Shown one piece after another: positions 44,908 to 53,118 of a DNA stretch of 64,000 bases. The position numbers were made by a program, and so were the translations under genes. Source of the DNA: Arthrobacter sp. MN05-02 (GTDB taxonomy: Bacteria > Actinomycetota > Actinomycetes > Actinomycetales > Micrococcaceae); contig AP018697.1 of assembly GCA_004001285.1 (NCBI GenBank), positions 124,001 through 188,000 on the forward strand, written 5' to 3'. The notes below the pieces were generated by a model that did not search any database, had not been told where the DNA came from, and saw only the letters and a program-made list of their open reading frames with translations. Position 1 is the stretch's first letter. Each line of letters starts with the position of its first letter.

Positions 44908-46404
44908 CTAGGAGGCCCTGGCTGCGATGCTCCGGCGGATCCACAGACCTCCGAGCAGCACGACGGCGACCATGAGCGGGGCGGAGTAGAGGAGGATCCC
45001 GTTCTCGCCGGCGGGGTCGTAGACCTCCGGGCGGGGCCAGGCGAGGTTGACCACCATGACGGCGCCGTAGAGGACGGCGAGCACGTTCACCGGCAGGCCC
45101 CAGCGGCCCAGGGAGAACAGGCCCGCGGGCATCGTCTGCCCGACGCGGTCCCAGTCGCCGCGCAGCCGGTTGATCAGCTGCGGGACGGTGACCAGCAGGT
45201 AGGCGATGTACACCATGACGATGCAGACGCTGGTGAGCGTGGTGAAGAGGGCCGCGTTGCCGACGTTGATGGCCAGGACGCCGACGGCGAGGGCGCCGAT
45301 GAAGATGGACGGCCACATGGGCGTGCCACGGCGGGGGTGGACGGTGGAGAGCAGCGACGAGGCGGGGAGCGTGCCGTCGCGTGCCATCGAGAACACCAGG
45401 CGCGAGCCGGCGGTCTGGATGGCGAGGGTGCAGACGAAGATGGCGATGGCGACGTCGACGAGCAGGACCTTGCCCCAGAAGGTGCCGAGGACCGCCGTCA
45501 GGACGTAGGGGAGTCCCTCGGTGGCCAGCCGGCCGTCGTCGAGGCTCGGCGCCGCCATGAGGGCCGTGATGATCATGAGGGCCCCGCCGACCCCCGAGAT
45601 CGCCAGTGCCGAGATGATGGTCCGGGGTGCGGTGCGCCGCGGGTCCCGGTTCTCCTCCGAGAGTTCGCCGGCGGAGTTGAAGCCCACCATGACGTACGCG
45701 GCCATGAGGCCGGAGACGAGGAACGCCCCCACGGCGCCGAGGTCCGAGCCCTGCAGCACCGTGGTGTCCATCACGACGTCGGGCCCGCGCTGCGCCGCGG
45801 TGATCAGGGCGAGGACGACGGCGATGACGCCGACGATCTCGCAGGTCACGCCGACCGAGTTGACGTGGGCCATGAGCCGGACGCCCATCGCGTTGATGAC
45901 GGTGGTGGCCACCAGCAGGATGGCACCCAGGACGACGGCGTTCGCCGCGCCCGTGACGGTGTTGAGGGCGGGGTCGCCGCCGACGAGCTGGAATCCGCTC
46001 CAGAGCTGGGGCAGCACCACCTGCAGGGCGATGGCCGCGGCGGCTGCCGTGACCACCTGGGCGATCGCCATGAACCAGCCGGCGAACCAGCCCACCGTCT
46101 CACCGCCCACGCGCCGTGCCCACTGGTAGACCGCGCCGGACAGCGGATAGCGGGCGGCGAGTTCGGCGAAGTTCAGGGCGACGAGCAGCTGGCCTACGAG
46201 GACGATCGGCCAGGTCCAGAAGAACGCGGGGCCGGCGAACGAGTACCCGAAGGCGAAGAGCTGGAAGATCGTGGTGAGGATGGAGACGAAGGAGAAGCCT
46301 GCCGCGAAGGACGCGTAGCGGCCGAGCTTGCGGTGCAGGGAGGGCTCGTAGCCGAGGGCGGTGAGGTCTGCGTCGTCCGTGGGGGTCGCGGTGGGAATCG
46401 TCAT
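44908..46404 (-). CDS. APC-superfamily permease of the guanidine/urea operon
   Basis: A 498-residue transporter with twelve probable helices. ALGYEPSLHRKLGRYASFAAGFS opens it (partly quoted), and SEENRDPRRTAPRTI is the APC loop. It is the first gene of the operon with the two DUF1989 proteins, carboxylase and allophanate hydrolase, so it probably imports guanidine or a guanidine-bearing amino acid. Family alone gives only amine/amino acid transport. A promoter and operator-like repeat lie upstream. Confidence 0.92.
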   Translation of the reverse strand: MTIPTATPTDDADLTALGYEPSLHRKLGRYASFAAGFSFVSILTTIFQLFAFGYSFAGPAFFWTWPIVLVGQLLVALNFAELAARYPLSGAVYQWARRVGGETVGWFAGWFMAIAQVVTAAAAAIALQVVLPQLWSGFQLVGGDPALNTVTGAANAVVLGAILLVATTVINAMGVRLMAHVNSVGVTCEIVGVIAVVLALITAAQRGPDVVMDTTVLQGSDLGAVGAFLVSGLMAAYVMVGFNSAGELSEENRDPRRTAPRTIISALAISGVGGALMIITALMAAPSLDDGRLATEGLPYVLTAVLGTFWGKVLLVDVAIAIFVCTLAIQTAGSRLVFSMARDGTLPASSLLSTVHPRRGTPMWPSIFIGALAVGVLAINVGNAALFTTLTSVCIVMVYIAYLLVTVPQLINRLRGDWDRVGQTMPAGLFSLGRWGLPVNVLAVLYGAVMVVNLAWPRPEVYDPAGENGILLYSAPLMVAVVLLGGLWIRRSIAARAS

Positions 46405-46456
46405 CGGAGTCTCCGGTGTGGGAACGGGATGGATGCCGGCAGGTGGGGAGTCGCTG

Positions 46457-46544
46457 CGTAATACCGGTCACTTGATAGTTTTCCAATCCGAGGTCCCGCT
46501 CGGGTTTCAGCCCTGTAAAAGCCTGATGAGCGACGTGTTACCGG
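46457..46544 (-). promoter_or_regulatory. Promoter and repeated operator-like sites upstream of the permease
   Basis: On the minus strand TTGGAA (46486-46481) and TATTAC (46463-46458) are 17 bases apart. CGTAATACCGG (46457-46467) overlaps this -10, and CGTGTTACCGG (46534-46544) repeats it in the same orientation toward tetR. The 209-base gap between the permease and the divergent TetR gene would let TetR control both. No guanidine-I riboswitch is recognisable. Confidence 0.45.
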
Positions 46545-46613
46545 GATGTTTCAGGGTTCCGGGCAGGCGGAACGGCGCGGAAACCGGTCTCACCGGGTGC
46601 AAGAATGTGAGGC

Positions 46614-47309
46614 GTGACCCTCATCGGACCGGGACGTCCCCGCACGCGACAATCGACCCGACCAGGAGCCACGGCCCGCGAGGAGATCCTCGACGCGGCA
46701 GCCGAACTCTTCACCACCCAGGGCTACGCCACCACCTCCACGCGGGCCATCGCCGACGCCGTCGGGATCCGCCAGTCCTCGCTCTACCACCACTTCGCCA
46801 CGAAGGACGACATCCTCGAGGACCTGCTGGCCGGGACGGTCGCGGACGGGCTGGCGTTCGCCCGGGCAGTGGCCGCCACGGACGACGCGACGGACGGAGT
46901 GCCTCCCGCCTCACGGCTCCACGCGGTGGCATTCTTCGACGGAACGCAGCTGTGCGGCGGACGCTGGAACATCGGGGTCCTCTACCACCTGCCGGAGGCG
47001 CGGGGCGAGCGCTTCCAGGCGTTCCTGGCGGATCGGGAGGAGCTGCGGCGCCTGTACCGGCGGCTGGGAGCGGCCGCCGTGCCAGCGCCCCTGTGGCCCG
47101 AGGATCCCGGGCACCACGGAGAGCTGGCCTTCCGCCTCGTCGAATCCCTCGTGAGCCTCCGGGCGGACGGTCAGGTGACCCCGGGGTCACCGCTGCAGGT
47201 AGCCGACGCCGCCATGGTGCTGTGCGGTGCCGGCAGCGATCTCGGGACGATCCGGGAGCAGAGCCTCGCCCTCATCGCGCGGCTCGGGCGCGTGGTGCCG
47301 GCGCCCTAG
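46614..47309 (+). CDS. TetR-family transcriptional regulator
   Basis: A 231-residue regulator. The N-terminal TetR HTH is EEILDAAAELFTTQGYATTSTRAIADAVGI (partly quoted) with RQSSLYHHFATKDDILEDLL. The C-terminal ligand domain has no recognisable motif. It is divergent from the guanidine/urea operon and is its likely repressor. The GTG at 46614 has no clear ribosome site. Its stop overlaps that of the convergent SDR gene. Confidence 0.88.
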   Translation: MTLIGPGRPRTRQSTRPGATAREEILDAAAELFTTQGYATTSTRAIADAVGIRQSSLYHHFATKDDILEDLLAGTVADGLAFARAVAATDDATDGVPPASRLHAVAFFDGTQLCGGRWNIGVLYHLPEARGERFQAFLADREELRRLYRRLGAAAVPAPLWPEDPGHHGELAFRLVESLVSLRADGQVTPGSPLQVADAAMVLCGAGSDLGTIREQSLALIARLGRVVPAP

Positions 47310-48190
47310 GATGCGAGCGCCTTTCCGTCCGTGTCGAGATAGTCGCGCCAGGACCGCTTCGGAATCCAGCCGAGCATCCTCTGCGCCTTCGCGCTGGAGA
47401 TGCCCGAGGCGTCCTTCCGGTCCAGCTCGCGCAGCTCGATGGCGTCACCGTAGTACTTCGCGAGCGACTCGGCGAAGTCGTGCCCGCCGACGTTGTCCGG
47501 CGATGCGATGTAGAAGACCTCGTGGCCGGGAAGTTCGGATCCGGTCGCGAGCACGATGGCGTCGGCGAGGTCGTAGGCGTCGATGTAGCTCCACAGGTTG
47601 GGGCTCAGCACCGAGGTGTCGCGCACCTGCGGACCGAGGTTGGTCTCGTAGTTCCCCTCGTACTGCACCCAGCAGGGCCGGATGGAGATGCAGCGGATGT
47701 CCGACCGCGCGACGGCGGCGTCCATCAGCTGCTCGCCGAAGTGCTTGGAGAGGGCGTACGGGTCCTGCGGGTGGATCGGGTGCTCCTCGTCGACGGGAGC
47801 GTAGTCGGGCAGGAAGTCCCGCTCCGGGAAGAAGAATCCGGGCACGGTCTCGCTCGAGATGTAGACGAAGCGCTTGACGCCGAACCGGATGGCCGCCTCG
47901 AGCACGTTGAAGGTGGCCATGAGGTTGGTCTGGAAGACGACGTGCGGTGGGTGGCCGGTCGGCTCGGGGATCGCGGCGACGTGCACCACGGCCTCCGCCC
48001 CATGGACGACGGCGTACGCCTGGCCGGCGTCGGTGAGGTCCGCCATCGTGTACTTCGGCGTGCCTTCGGGCTTCCGTTCGTACCCGGGGCGCGTCAGGTC
48101 GGTGGTCCTGACCTCGTGGCCGGCGGCGATCATCGCCTGCGTCACGGCGCGGCCCACCTTTCCGTGGGCACCGGTGATGAGGACCTTCAT
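47306..48190 (-). CDS. NAD(P)-dependent extended SDR (epimerase/dehydratase-like)
   Basis: A 294-residue extended SDR. Cofactor motif TGAHGKVGRAV, AAIPEPTGHP, catalytic Ser in ISSETVP and YALSKHFGEQL with Tyr-Lys. The C-terminal sugar-binding part is YIDAYDLADAIVLA. The family includes uronate dehydrogenases and nucleotide-sugar epimerases; which reaction is open. It is the last gene of the GntR-Cache-SDR unit (ATGA overlap), which diverges from the N-demethylase operon. Confidence 0.9.
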   Translation of the reverse strand: MKVLITGAHGKVGRAVTQAMIAAGHEVRTTDLTRPGYERKPEGTPKYTMADLTDAGQAYAVVHGAEAVVHVAAIPEPTGHPPHVVFQTNLMATFNVLEAAIRFGVKRFVYISSETVPGFFFPERDFLPDYAPVDEEHPIHPQDPYALSKHFGEQLMDAAVARSDIRCISIRPCWVQYEGNYETNLGPQVRDTSVLSPNLWSYIDAYDLADAIVLATGSELPGHEVFYIASPDNVGGHDFAESLAKYYGDAIELRELDRKDASGISSAKAQRMLGWIPKRSWRDYLDTDGKALAS

Positions 48191-48969
48191 GAGTGCTCTC
48201 CTTGGGGTAGGTCGCTGTCAGCCGATGTAGCGGACGTCCGGTCCTGCGCCGGGGCGGGCGGGACGCCCTGGCGGCGGCTCAGCAGTGAGAAGCCGAGATG
48301 CGGCACCTCGATCGGGATCATGTCGCTGCCGGCCGGCGTGGAGCGGATCCTCTCACCGACCAGGTACGCGCCCGAGTTCCCGACGACCACGCGGCCGCTC
48401 GCGTTGATCAGGGCGGCGTCTCCCGGGATGGCCCGGAGGACGGGCATGAAGATCTCCTCGAGGGTCCGGATCCTGATGTCGCAGCCGGCCACTCCTGCGA
48501 ACGTCCCGCCGAGCTGGATGGGCGCCGAGTGGGTGAGGATGTATTCGTCCAGCCCCAGGTAGTCGACGTAGGGGCCCCACGAGGTCTGCTCCCCGGTACG
48601 GCTGGCCGAGGCGAAGAAGGGCATGTTCTGGTAGTCGTAGAACCGTTCTCCCCCCGGCGTCAGGTCGAACTCCAGTTTCTCGACGGTGTCCTGGCGTCGG
48701 ATCCACCACTCGAGGCCGCCGTCGTTGCCCTGGATGGCCTCCGCCGAGAAGATCACGCCAGCTCCGACGACGAAGGGGTGGGCTGCCAGGAAGTCGCCGG
48801 CCAGACCCTCGAGGTGTGCGACGTCGCCGGGTGTCAAATTGAAGGGCCGTGTCCGGTCGGTCCACAGCGCCGCCGTCCGTGCGGCGAAGGCATGGACGTC
48901 CACGCCGAGCGCGTTCATCCACGCGGCGATCTCTGCTGCTGCCGTTCGGGCAGGGGCATTGGCGGTCAT
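48187..48969 (-). CDS. Cytosolic Cache-domain ligand-binding protein
   Basis: A 260-residue soluble protein with a PDC/dCache-like core: FVVGAGVIFSAE, then RFYDYQNMPFFASAS, TSWGPYVDYLGLDEYILTHS and APIQLGGTFAGVAGCDI. This is the pattern of Cache domains that sense amino acids and amines. Unlike almost all Cache sensors it has no signal peptide, membrane helix or output domain. AGGAG precedes the ATG at 48969. It overlaps the GntR stop and the SDR start by ATGA, so all three are coupled. Confidence 0.85.
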   Translation of the reverse strand: MTANAPARTAAAEIAAWMNALGVDVHAFAARTAALWTDRTRPFNLTPGDVAHLEGLAGDFLAAHPFVVGAGVIFSAEAIQGNDGGLEWWIRRQDTVEKLEFDLTPGGERFYDYQNMPFFASASRTGEQTSWGPYVDYLGLDEYILTHSAPIQLGGTFAGVAGCDIRIRTLEEIFMPVLRAIPGDAALINASGRVVVGNSGAYLVGERIRSTPAGSDMIPIEVPHLGFSLLSRRQGVPPAPAQDRTSATSADSDLPQGEHS

Positions 48970-49727
48970 GGGCGCTCCTGCCGGCTCGTGGGATACCCGA
49001 GGGACAGTTTGGTGTCCACCAGATGATGGATGTCGTGCCGGATGTGCTCCAGCACCAGTCGCTGGGCGTGCTCGGATGCATCGTCCGCGATGGCCCGGGC
49101 CAGTGCGAGGTGCTCGGCCGCGACCCGCTCCGGATCGCGGGTCGACGGCAGGGGCGCCCACAGGGCCTGGACGATCTCGGCCTGCAGCCGGATCTCCGCG
49201 TTCGTCAGCCGCGGCGACTGCGCCAGGACCGCCAGCTCGATGTGGAACCGGCTGTCGGCACGTGCCCGCGCTTCCGGTGTGTCCGACAGGACGAGACCCC
49301 GGGCGAGTTCCAGGAGCCTGCCCACCTCGTGGGGTTCGGCACGTTCGCAGGCGAGTCTCACGGTCGCGGCGGCGATCGCCGCGTGCTCGTCGCCGACATC
49401 ACGGATCTCGGCGATGGAGGTCTCCTGGAACCACGTCCTCATCGCCTCCTCGGAGGTGAAGGGCTGCCGGAGGATGAACGTCCCACCGCTGCGTCCCCGG
49501 CGGGTGGCGACGATGCCCTGCTGCCGGAGGTCGGACAGTGCTTCCCGGAGAGTGGACGGTGCCACGCCGAACATCTCCGACAGGGCGGTCTCCGGGGGAA
49601 GCCGTTCGCCGACCTTCAGCAGTCCCAGGGAGATCGCCTTGGAGATCCTGTTCACGATGGCTCCGGAGCGCTCGGTCTCCGGCAGCGATCGGTAGACATG
49701 GGCCTGGAAAGCGGTGGTGGGGGCCAA
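48966..49727 (-). CDS. GntR/FadR-family transcriptional regulator
   Basis: A 253-residue regulator. The winged helix includes LPPETALSEMFGVAPSTLRE and ALSDLRQQGIVATRRGRSGG. The C-terminal FCD-type domain has FHIELAVLAQSPRL and HIRHDIHHLVD with metal-binding histidines. The TTG at 49727 has GGAG seven bases upstream; an in-frame ATG at 49817 would add a non-conserved stretch. It is divergent from the N-demethylase operon and probably binds the AAACTATAGTTT palindrome. Confidence 0.88.
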   Translation of the reverse strand: MAPTTAFQAHVYRSLPETERSGAIVNRISKAISLGLLKVGERLPPETALSEMFGVAPSTLREALSDLRQQGIVATRRGRSGGTFILRQPFTSEEAMRTWFQETSIAEIRDVGDEHAAIAAATVRLACERAEPHEVGRLLELARGLVLSDTPEARARADSRFHIELAVLAQSPRLTNAEIRLQAEIVQALWAPLPSTRDPERVAAEHLALARAIADDASEHAQRLVLEHIRHDIHHLVDTKLSLGYPTSRQERP

Positions 49728-49886
49728 GAAGGGACTCCAAGCAGTGGAAGGACAGCACCAACTGTAGCGGGCGCGGACCGGAAGGATCGACGGGCGCACG
49801 AAATCCGACGGAAACATAGGTTATGCCATGGTGGTCCCTCCCTTGCTGCCGCGTAGGGCCTGCGGGACAGCTTCTTCTGCCGGCCG

Positions 49887-49917
49887 TTGCGGTTTAAAAC
49901 ATTTGAAACTATAGTTT
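49887..49917 (+). promoter_or_regulatory. N-demethylase operon promoter with palindromic operator
   Basis: TTGCGG (49887-49892) and TATAGT (49910-49915) are 17 bases apart. A perfect 12-bp palindrome AAACTATAGTTT (49906-49917) covers the -10. Binding by the divergently encoded GntR protein would block transcription of the permease operon. Confidence 0.65.
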
Positions 49918-49972
49918 TTGCGACGTGGCCCAGCTCACATGAGCTTCCGGTGGCCCGAAGAGAAGGAATCCG

Positions 49973-51526
49973 ATGCGTGTAGAAAGTACGGAACCGCCCA
50001 GCGAGTCGATCGCCGACCAGGACGCTGAGCACCTCGCCAGCCTCGGCTACTCCTACGAGCGGCAGTTCAAGCGGGAGATGACGTTCTGGGGGAACGTCTC
50101 GCTGGGGTTCACCTACCTGTCGCCGGTCGTCGCCGTGTACTCGCTGTTCGCGGCGTCGCTGGGTGTCGCCGGACCGCCGATGTTCTGGTCCCTCGTGATC
50201 GTCGGCATCGGACAGCTCCTCGTCGCCACGGTCTTCGGGGAGGTCGTCGCGGCATACCCGGTGGCCGGCGGGGTCTACCCCTGGTCCCGGAGGCTGTGGG
50301 GCCGCAAATGGGGCTGGATGAACGGCTGGGTCTACCTGGTGGCGCTCCTGACCACCATCGCCAGCGTCGCCTACGGGGCAGGGCCCTTCCTCAGCACCCT
50401 CGTGGGGATGGCGAACACCGTCGATTCCGTCATCATCTCGGGCCTCGTGGTCATCGCGCTGGCCACCGTCCTGAACCTCGGTGGAACCAGGGTCCTGAAC
50501 ACCGTGGCGATGATCGGCCTCCTGGCGGAACTCGGCGGCGCACTGGCCGTGGGGAGCTGGCTGCTGCTGACGGCCCGCCACCATGACCTCGGCGTCCTGT
50601 TCCAGTCCTTCGGAGCAGGGGAGGGCAGCAACTACTTCGTGGCGTTCGCTGCCGCAGGCCTGATCGGCATCTTCCAGTACTACGGCTTCGAAGCCTGCGG
50701 CGACGTGGCGGAGGAAGTCCCCAACCCCGGCCGCACCATCCCCAAGGCCATGAGGATGACCATCTACATCGGTGGCTTCGCCGCGATGTTCGTCTGCCTG
50801 TCCCTGATCCTCGCCGTCCCCGACTTCGCCGCCGTGATCTCCGGCGCCGATACGGACCCCGTCGGCAACATCCTCCTCGCCGCCTTCGGGCCGATCGGTT
50901 TCAAGGTCGTCCTCGCCGTCGTCCTGGTCTCCTTCCTCTCCTGCGTGCTGAGCCTGCAGGCCGCCACCTCACGTCTTGCCTACTCGATGGCCCGCGACGG
51001 AATCCTCCCGGCCAGCAGGCTGCTGAGCACCTTCAGCGAGACGCGCCACGTCCCCCCGTACGCCCTGCTCCTCGCCGGACTGGTACCCGCCGTCATCGTC
51101 ATCGGCTCGAAGGTCTCCAGCGACGCCCTGACCGTGATCATCTCCTTCGCGGCCATGGGCATGTACATGGGGTTCCAGATGGTGGTCCTCGCCTCGCTGC
51201 GGGCGCGCCTTCTCGGCTGGAAGCCCAACGGTGCCTTCCAGCTCGGCGCCTGGGGCATCCCCGTGAACATCGCGGCCCTCGTCTGGGGCGTGCTCGGCAT
51301 GGTGAACATGGCCTGGCCCCGGACTCCCGAGGACGGCTGGTTCGCCAACTACGTGGTCCTGATCTCCGCGGTCACCGTCGTCGTGCTCGGCCTCATCTAC
51401 ATGGCGTGGAAGAAGCCGTACCTCAAGGGCGACGCTCCGGCAGCCGATGCCGTGCCGTCCGCCCCGTCCGCCCTGTCCGCCGACCGCGTCGCCGTCCCGG
51501 CGGCCGCGCCGAAAGGCCGGGGGTGA
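49973..51526 (+). CDS. APC-superfamily permease of the N-demethylase operon
   Basis: A 517-residue transporter with twelve probable helices. The N-terminal LASLGYSYERQFKREMTFWG resembles amino-acid/amine APC members, and EEVPNPGRTIPKAM is the conserved loop. The C-terminal tail is Ala/Pro-rich. AAGGAATCCG precedes the ATG. As first gene of the demethylase operon it probably imports the methylated amine or amino acid. It differs clearly from the permease at 44908-46404. Confidence 0.93.
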   Translation: MRVESTEPPSESIADQDAEHLASLGYSYERQFKREMTFWGNVSLGFTYLSPVVAVYSLFAASLGVAGPPMFWSLVIVGIGQLLVATVFGEVVAAYPVAGGVYPWSRRLWGRKWGWMNGWVYLVALLTTIASVAYGAGPFLSTLVGMANTVDSVIISGLVVIALATVLNLGGTRVLNTVAMIGLLAELGGALAVGSWLLLTARHHDLGVLFQSFGAGEGSNYFVAFAAAGLIGIFQYYGFEACGDVAEEVPNPGRTIPKAMRMTIYIGGFAAMFVCLSLILAVPDFAAVISGADTDPVGNILLAAFGPIGFKVVLAVVLVSFLSCVLSLQAATSRLAYSMARDGILPASRLLSTFSETRHVPPYALLLAGLVPAVIVIGSKVSSDALTVIISFAAMGMYMGFQMVVLASLRARLLGWKPNGAFQLGAWGIPVNIAALVWGVLGMVNMAWPRTPEDGWFANYVVLISAVTVVVLGLIYMAWKKPYLKGDAPAADAVPSAPSALSADRVAVPAAAPKGRG

Positions 51527-51533
51527 CCGGGCC

Positions 51534-52139
51534 GTGCTGATCACCGGTATCAAGAGCCGTCCCGTCTACGACGAGCTGACGCCCATGGCGACAGGCTCGA
51601 ACCACGTCGCCGCCGCCCAGGGCAGCGGCGGAGGACCGCTGGTCCGCCTGCTCGGGGAGATGGACCCGGCACAGCTGGCGGCGACCACCGTCCTGTACTC
51701 GATCGAGTCGTTCACGGGCAAGAACCACCTGGCGGACCTCCAGGCGTTCCCGGTGCGCGAGCTCCTGGTGTTCCCGAGCAACGCGGAGGCCGTGCGGGGC
51801 CTCGACGTCCTCCTCGCGACGGCGGGAATGGGAACCCGGCTGTACCTGGCCGGGTCGGAGGGGTTCATCGGCACGTCCATGCAGGTGGCCACCTCGTACG
51901 GCATGAACACGGACGAGGTGCTGCGTGAGCACGCGGGCTCGTTCGTGCGGCGGGTGTGGTGTGCACACTGCGGCCACTATTCCGAGAACGTGTCGCGACG
52001 GGTGTTCCGGTGCCCTGGCTGCGAGCGCGACCTGGTGGTCCGGGACCACTACTCCCGGAGGCTCGCCGCCTTCAAGGGAGTGAAAGCAGACGGTGAAGTA
52101 CCCGGCGAACTGCCGGACGACGAGGAGCTGGACACATGA
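51534..52139 (+). CDS. dmmA: DmmA-family subunit of an oxidative N-demethylase
   Basis: A 201-residue protein of the dimethylamine monooxygenase DmmA family. The C-terminus holds a zinc ribbon, WCAHCGHYSENV and FRCPGCERDL, with four cysteines. The N-terminus has TKN/SFTGKNHLADLQAFPV and a central hydrophobic segment (LDVLLATAGMGTRLYLAG). Known heterotrimeric dimethylamine monooxygenases combine this subunit with a flavin/2Fe-2S reductase and a DUF3445 heme subunit; all three are here. The GTG at 51534 is eight bases after the permease stop and overlaps the next gene by ATGA. Confidence 0.88.
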   Translation: MLITGIKSRPVYDELTPMATGSNHVAAAQGSGGGPLVRLLGEMDPAQLAATTVLYSIESFTGKNHLADLQAFPVRELLVFPSNAEAVRGLDVLLATAGMGTRLYLAGSEGFIGTSMQVATSYGMNTDEVLREHAGSFVRRVWCAHCGHYSENVSRRVFRCPGCERDLVVRDHYSRRLAAFKGVKADGEVPGELPDDEELDT

Positions 52140-53107
52140 GCGAGGCACAGAACGGGGCCCTGCGGCTGAAGGTCGACCGCATCGAAGCGGTGACCCCGGA
52201 GATCAACCGGTACACCTTCTCGGCGGCGGACGGATCGTGGCTCCCGCCCTTCTCCGGGGGGAGCCACGTCAGGGTCCTCATCGAGTTCGACGGCGAGACA
52301 CGGCGCAACGCCTACTCGCTCATGAGTTCGCCCTACGACACGAGCCGCTACCAGATTGCTGTCCGCCGCGTCGATGAGGGCAAGCTCGGCTCGGTCACGA
52401 TGCATCGGAACGTCCGCGAGGGCGACATCCTGTCCGTCACCACGCCGGCCAACCTCTTCCCCCTGTCCAAGCACGCCCGGCACCATGTCTTCATCGCCGG
52501 TGGTGTCGGGGTCACCCCGATCTACTCGCAGCTCGACGAACTGAGCGTCAAGGGTGGCTCCTTCGAACTGCACCTGGCTGTGCGCGGCCCCGAGCACGCC
52601 GCCTTCGGCCACGAACTGCAGGAACTCTACGGAGACAGGGTCCGGCTGTACGGCGCAGGTGAGGGGTCCCGGCTGAATGCGTCCGAGATCCTCGCCGGCC
52701 GCCCGCTCGGCACCCACGCCTACGTCTGCGGGCCCTCCCGCATGGTCGACGACGTCATCGGGGCGGCCCACGCCCACGGCTGGACCGACTCGAACATCCA
52801 CTTCGAGCGGTTCGAGGACCTCGGGTCCACCGGCGATCCCTTCTCCGTCACGCTGGCCCGGTCCGGAGCGGTGATCGACGTGTCCCCCGAGCAGTCGCTG
52901 CTGGAGGCGGTCGAGGAGGCCGGCCACAAGCTGCCCTACCTCTGCCGGGGCGGCGCCTGCGGCGAATGCGAGACCGAGGTCCTGGAGATCGAAGGGACTC
53001 TCGACCACCGGGACGACTGGCTCTCGGATTCGGACCGCTGCACGAACAAGCTCATCATGCCCTGCGTCTCGCGGGCCACCTGCACGAAACTCGTCATCAA
53101 TGCTTAA
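52136..53107 (+). CDS. Reductase subunit (PDR/VanB-type, FMN and 2Fe-2S) of the N-demethylase
   Basis: A 323-residue flavin oxidoreductase fused to a C-terminal plant-type ferredoxin. RRNAYSLMSSPYD is the flavin motif, AGGVGVTPIYSQL the NAD(P)H motif and AYVCGPSRM the second. The 2Fe-2S ligands are LCRGGACGECE and a later CVSRAT. It passes electrons from NAD(P)H to the heme subunit encoded next. ATGA overlap with the DmmA-like gene and an 11-base gap to the next. Confidence 0.93.
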   Translation: MSEAQNGALRLKVDRIEAVTPEINRYTFSAADGSWLPPFSGGSHVRVLIEFDGETRRNAYSLMSSPYDTSRYQIAVRRVDEGKLGSVTMHRNVREGDILSVTTPANLFPLSKHARHHVFIAGGVGVTPIYSQLDELSVKGGSFELHLAVRGPEHAAFGHELQELYGDRVRLYGAGEGSRLNASEILAGRPLGTHAYVCGPSRMVDDVIGAAHAHGWTDSNIHFERFEDLGSTGDPFSVTLARSGAVIDVSPEQSLLEAVEEAGHKLPYLCRGGACGECETEVLEIEGTLDHRDDWLSDSDRCTNKLIMPCVSRATCTKLVINA

Positions 53108-53118
53108 GGAGCACTCCT

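Noticed and set aside
46501..46570. Possible guanidine-I (ykkC) riboswitch: TAAAAGCCTG and AGGGTTCCG on the plus strand
   Set aside because: The two fragments are in the wrong order, lie on the strand opposite the operon, and the ACACGG and GGTCCGAGAG elements are missing.
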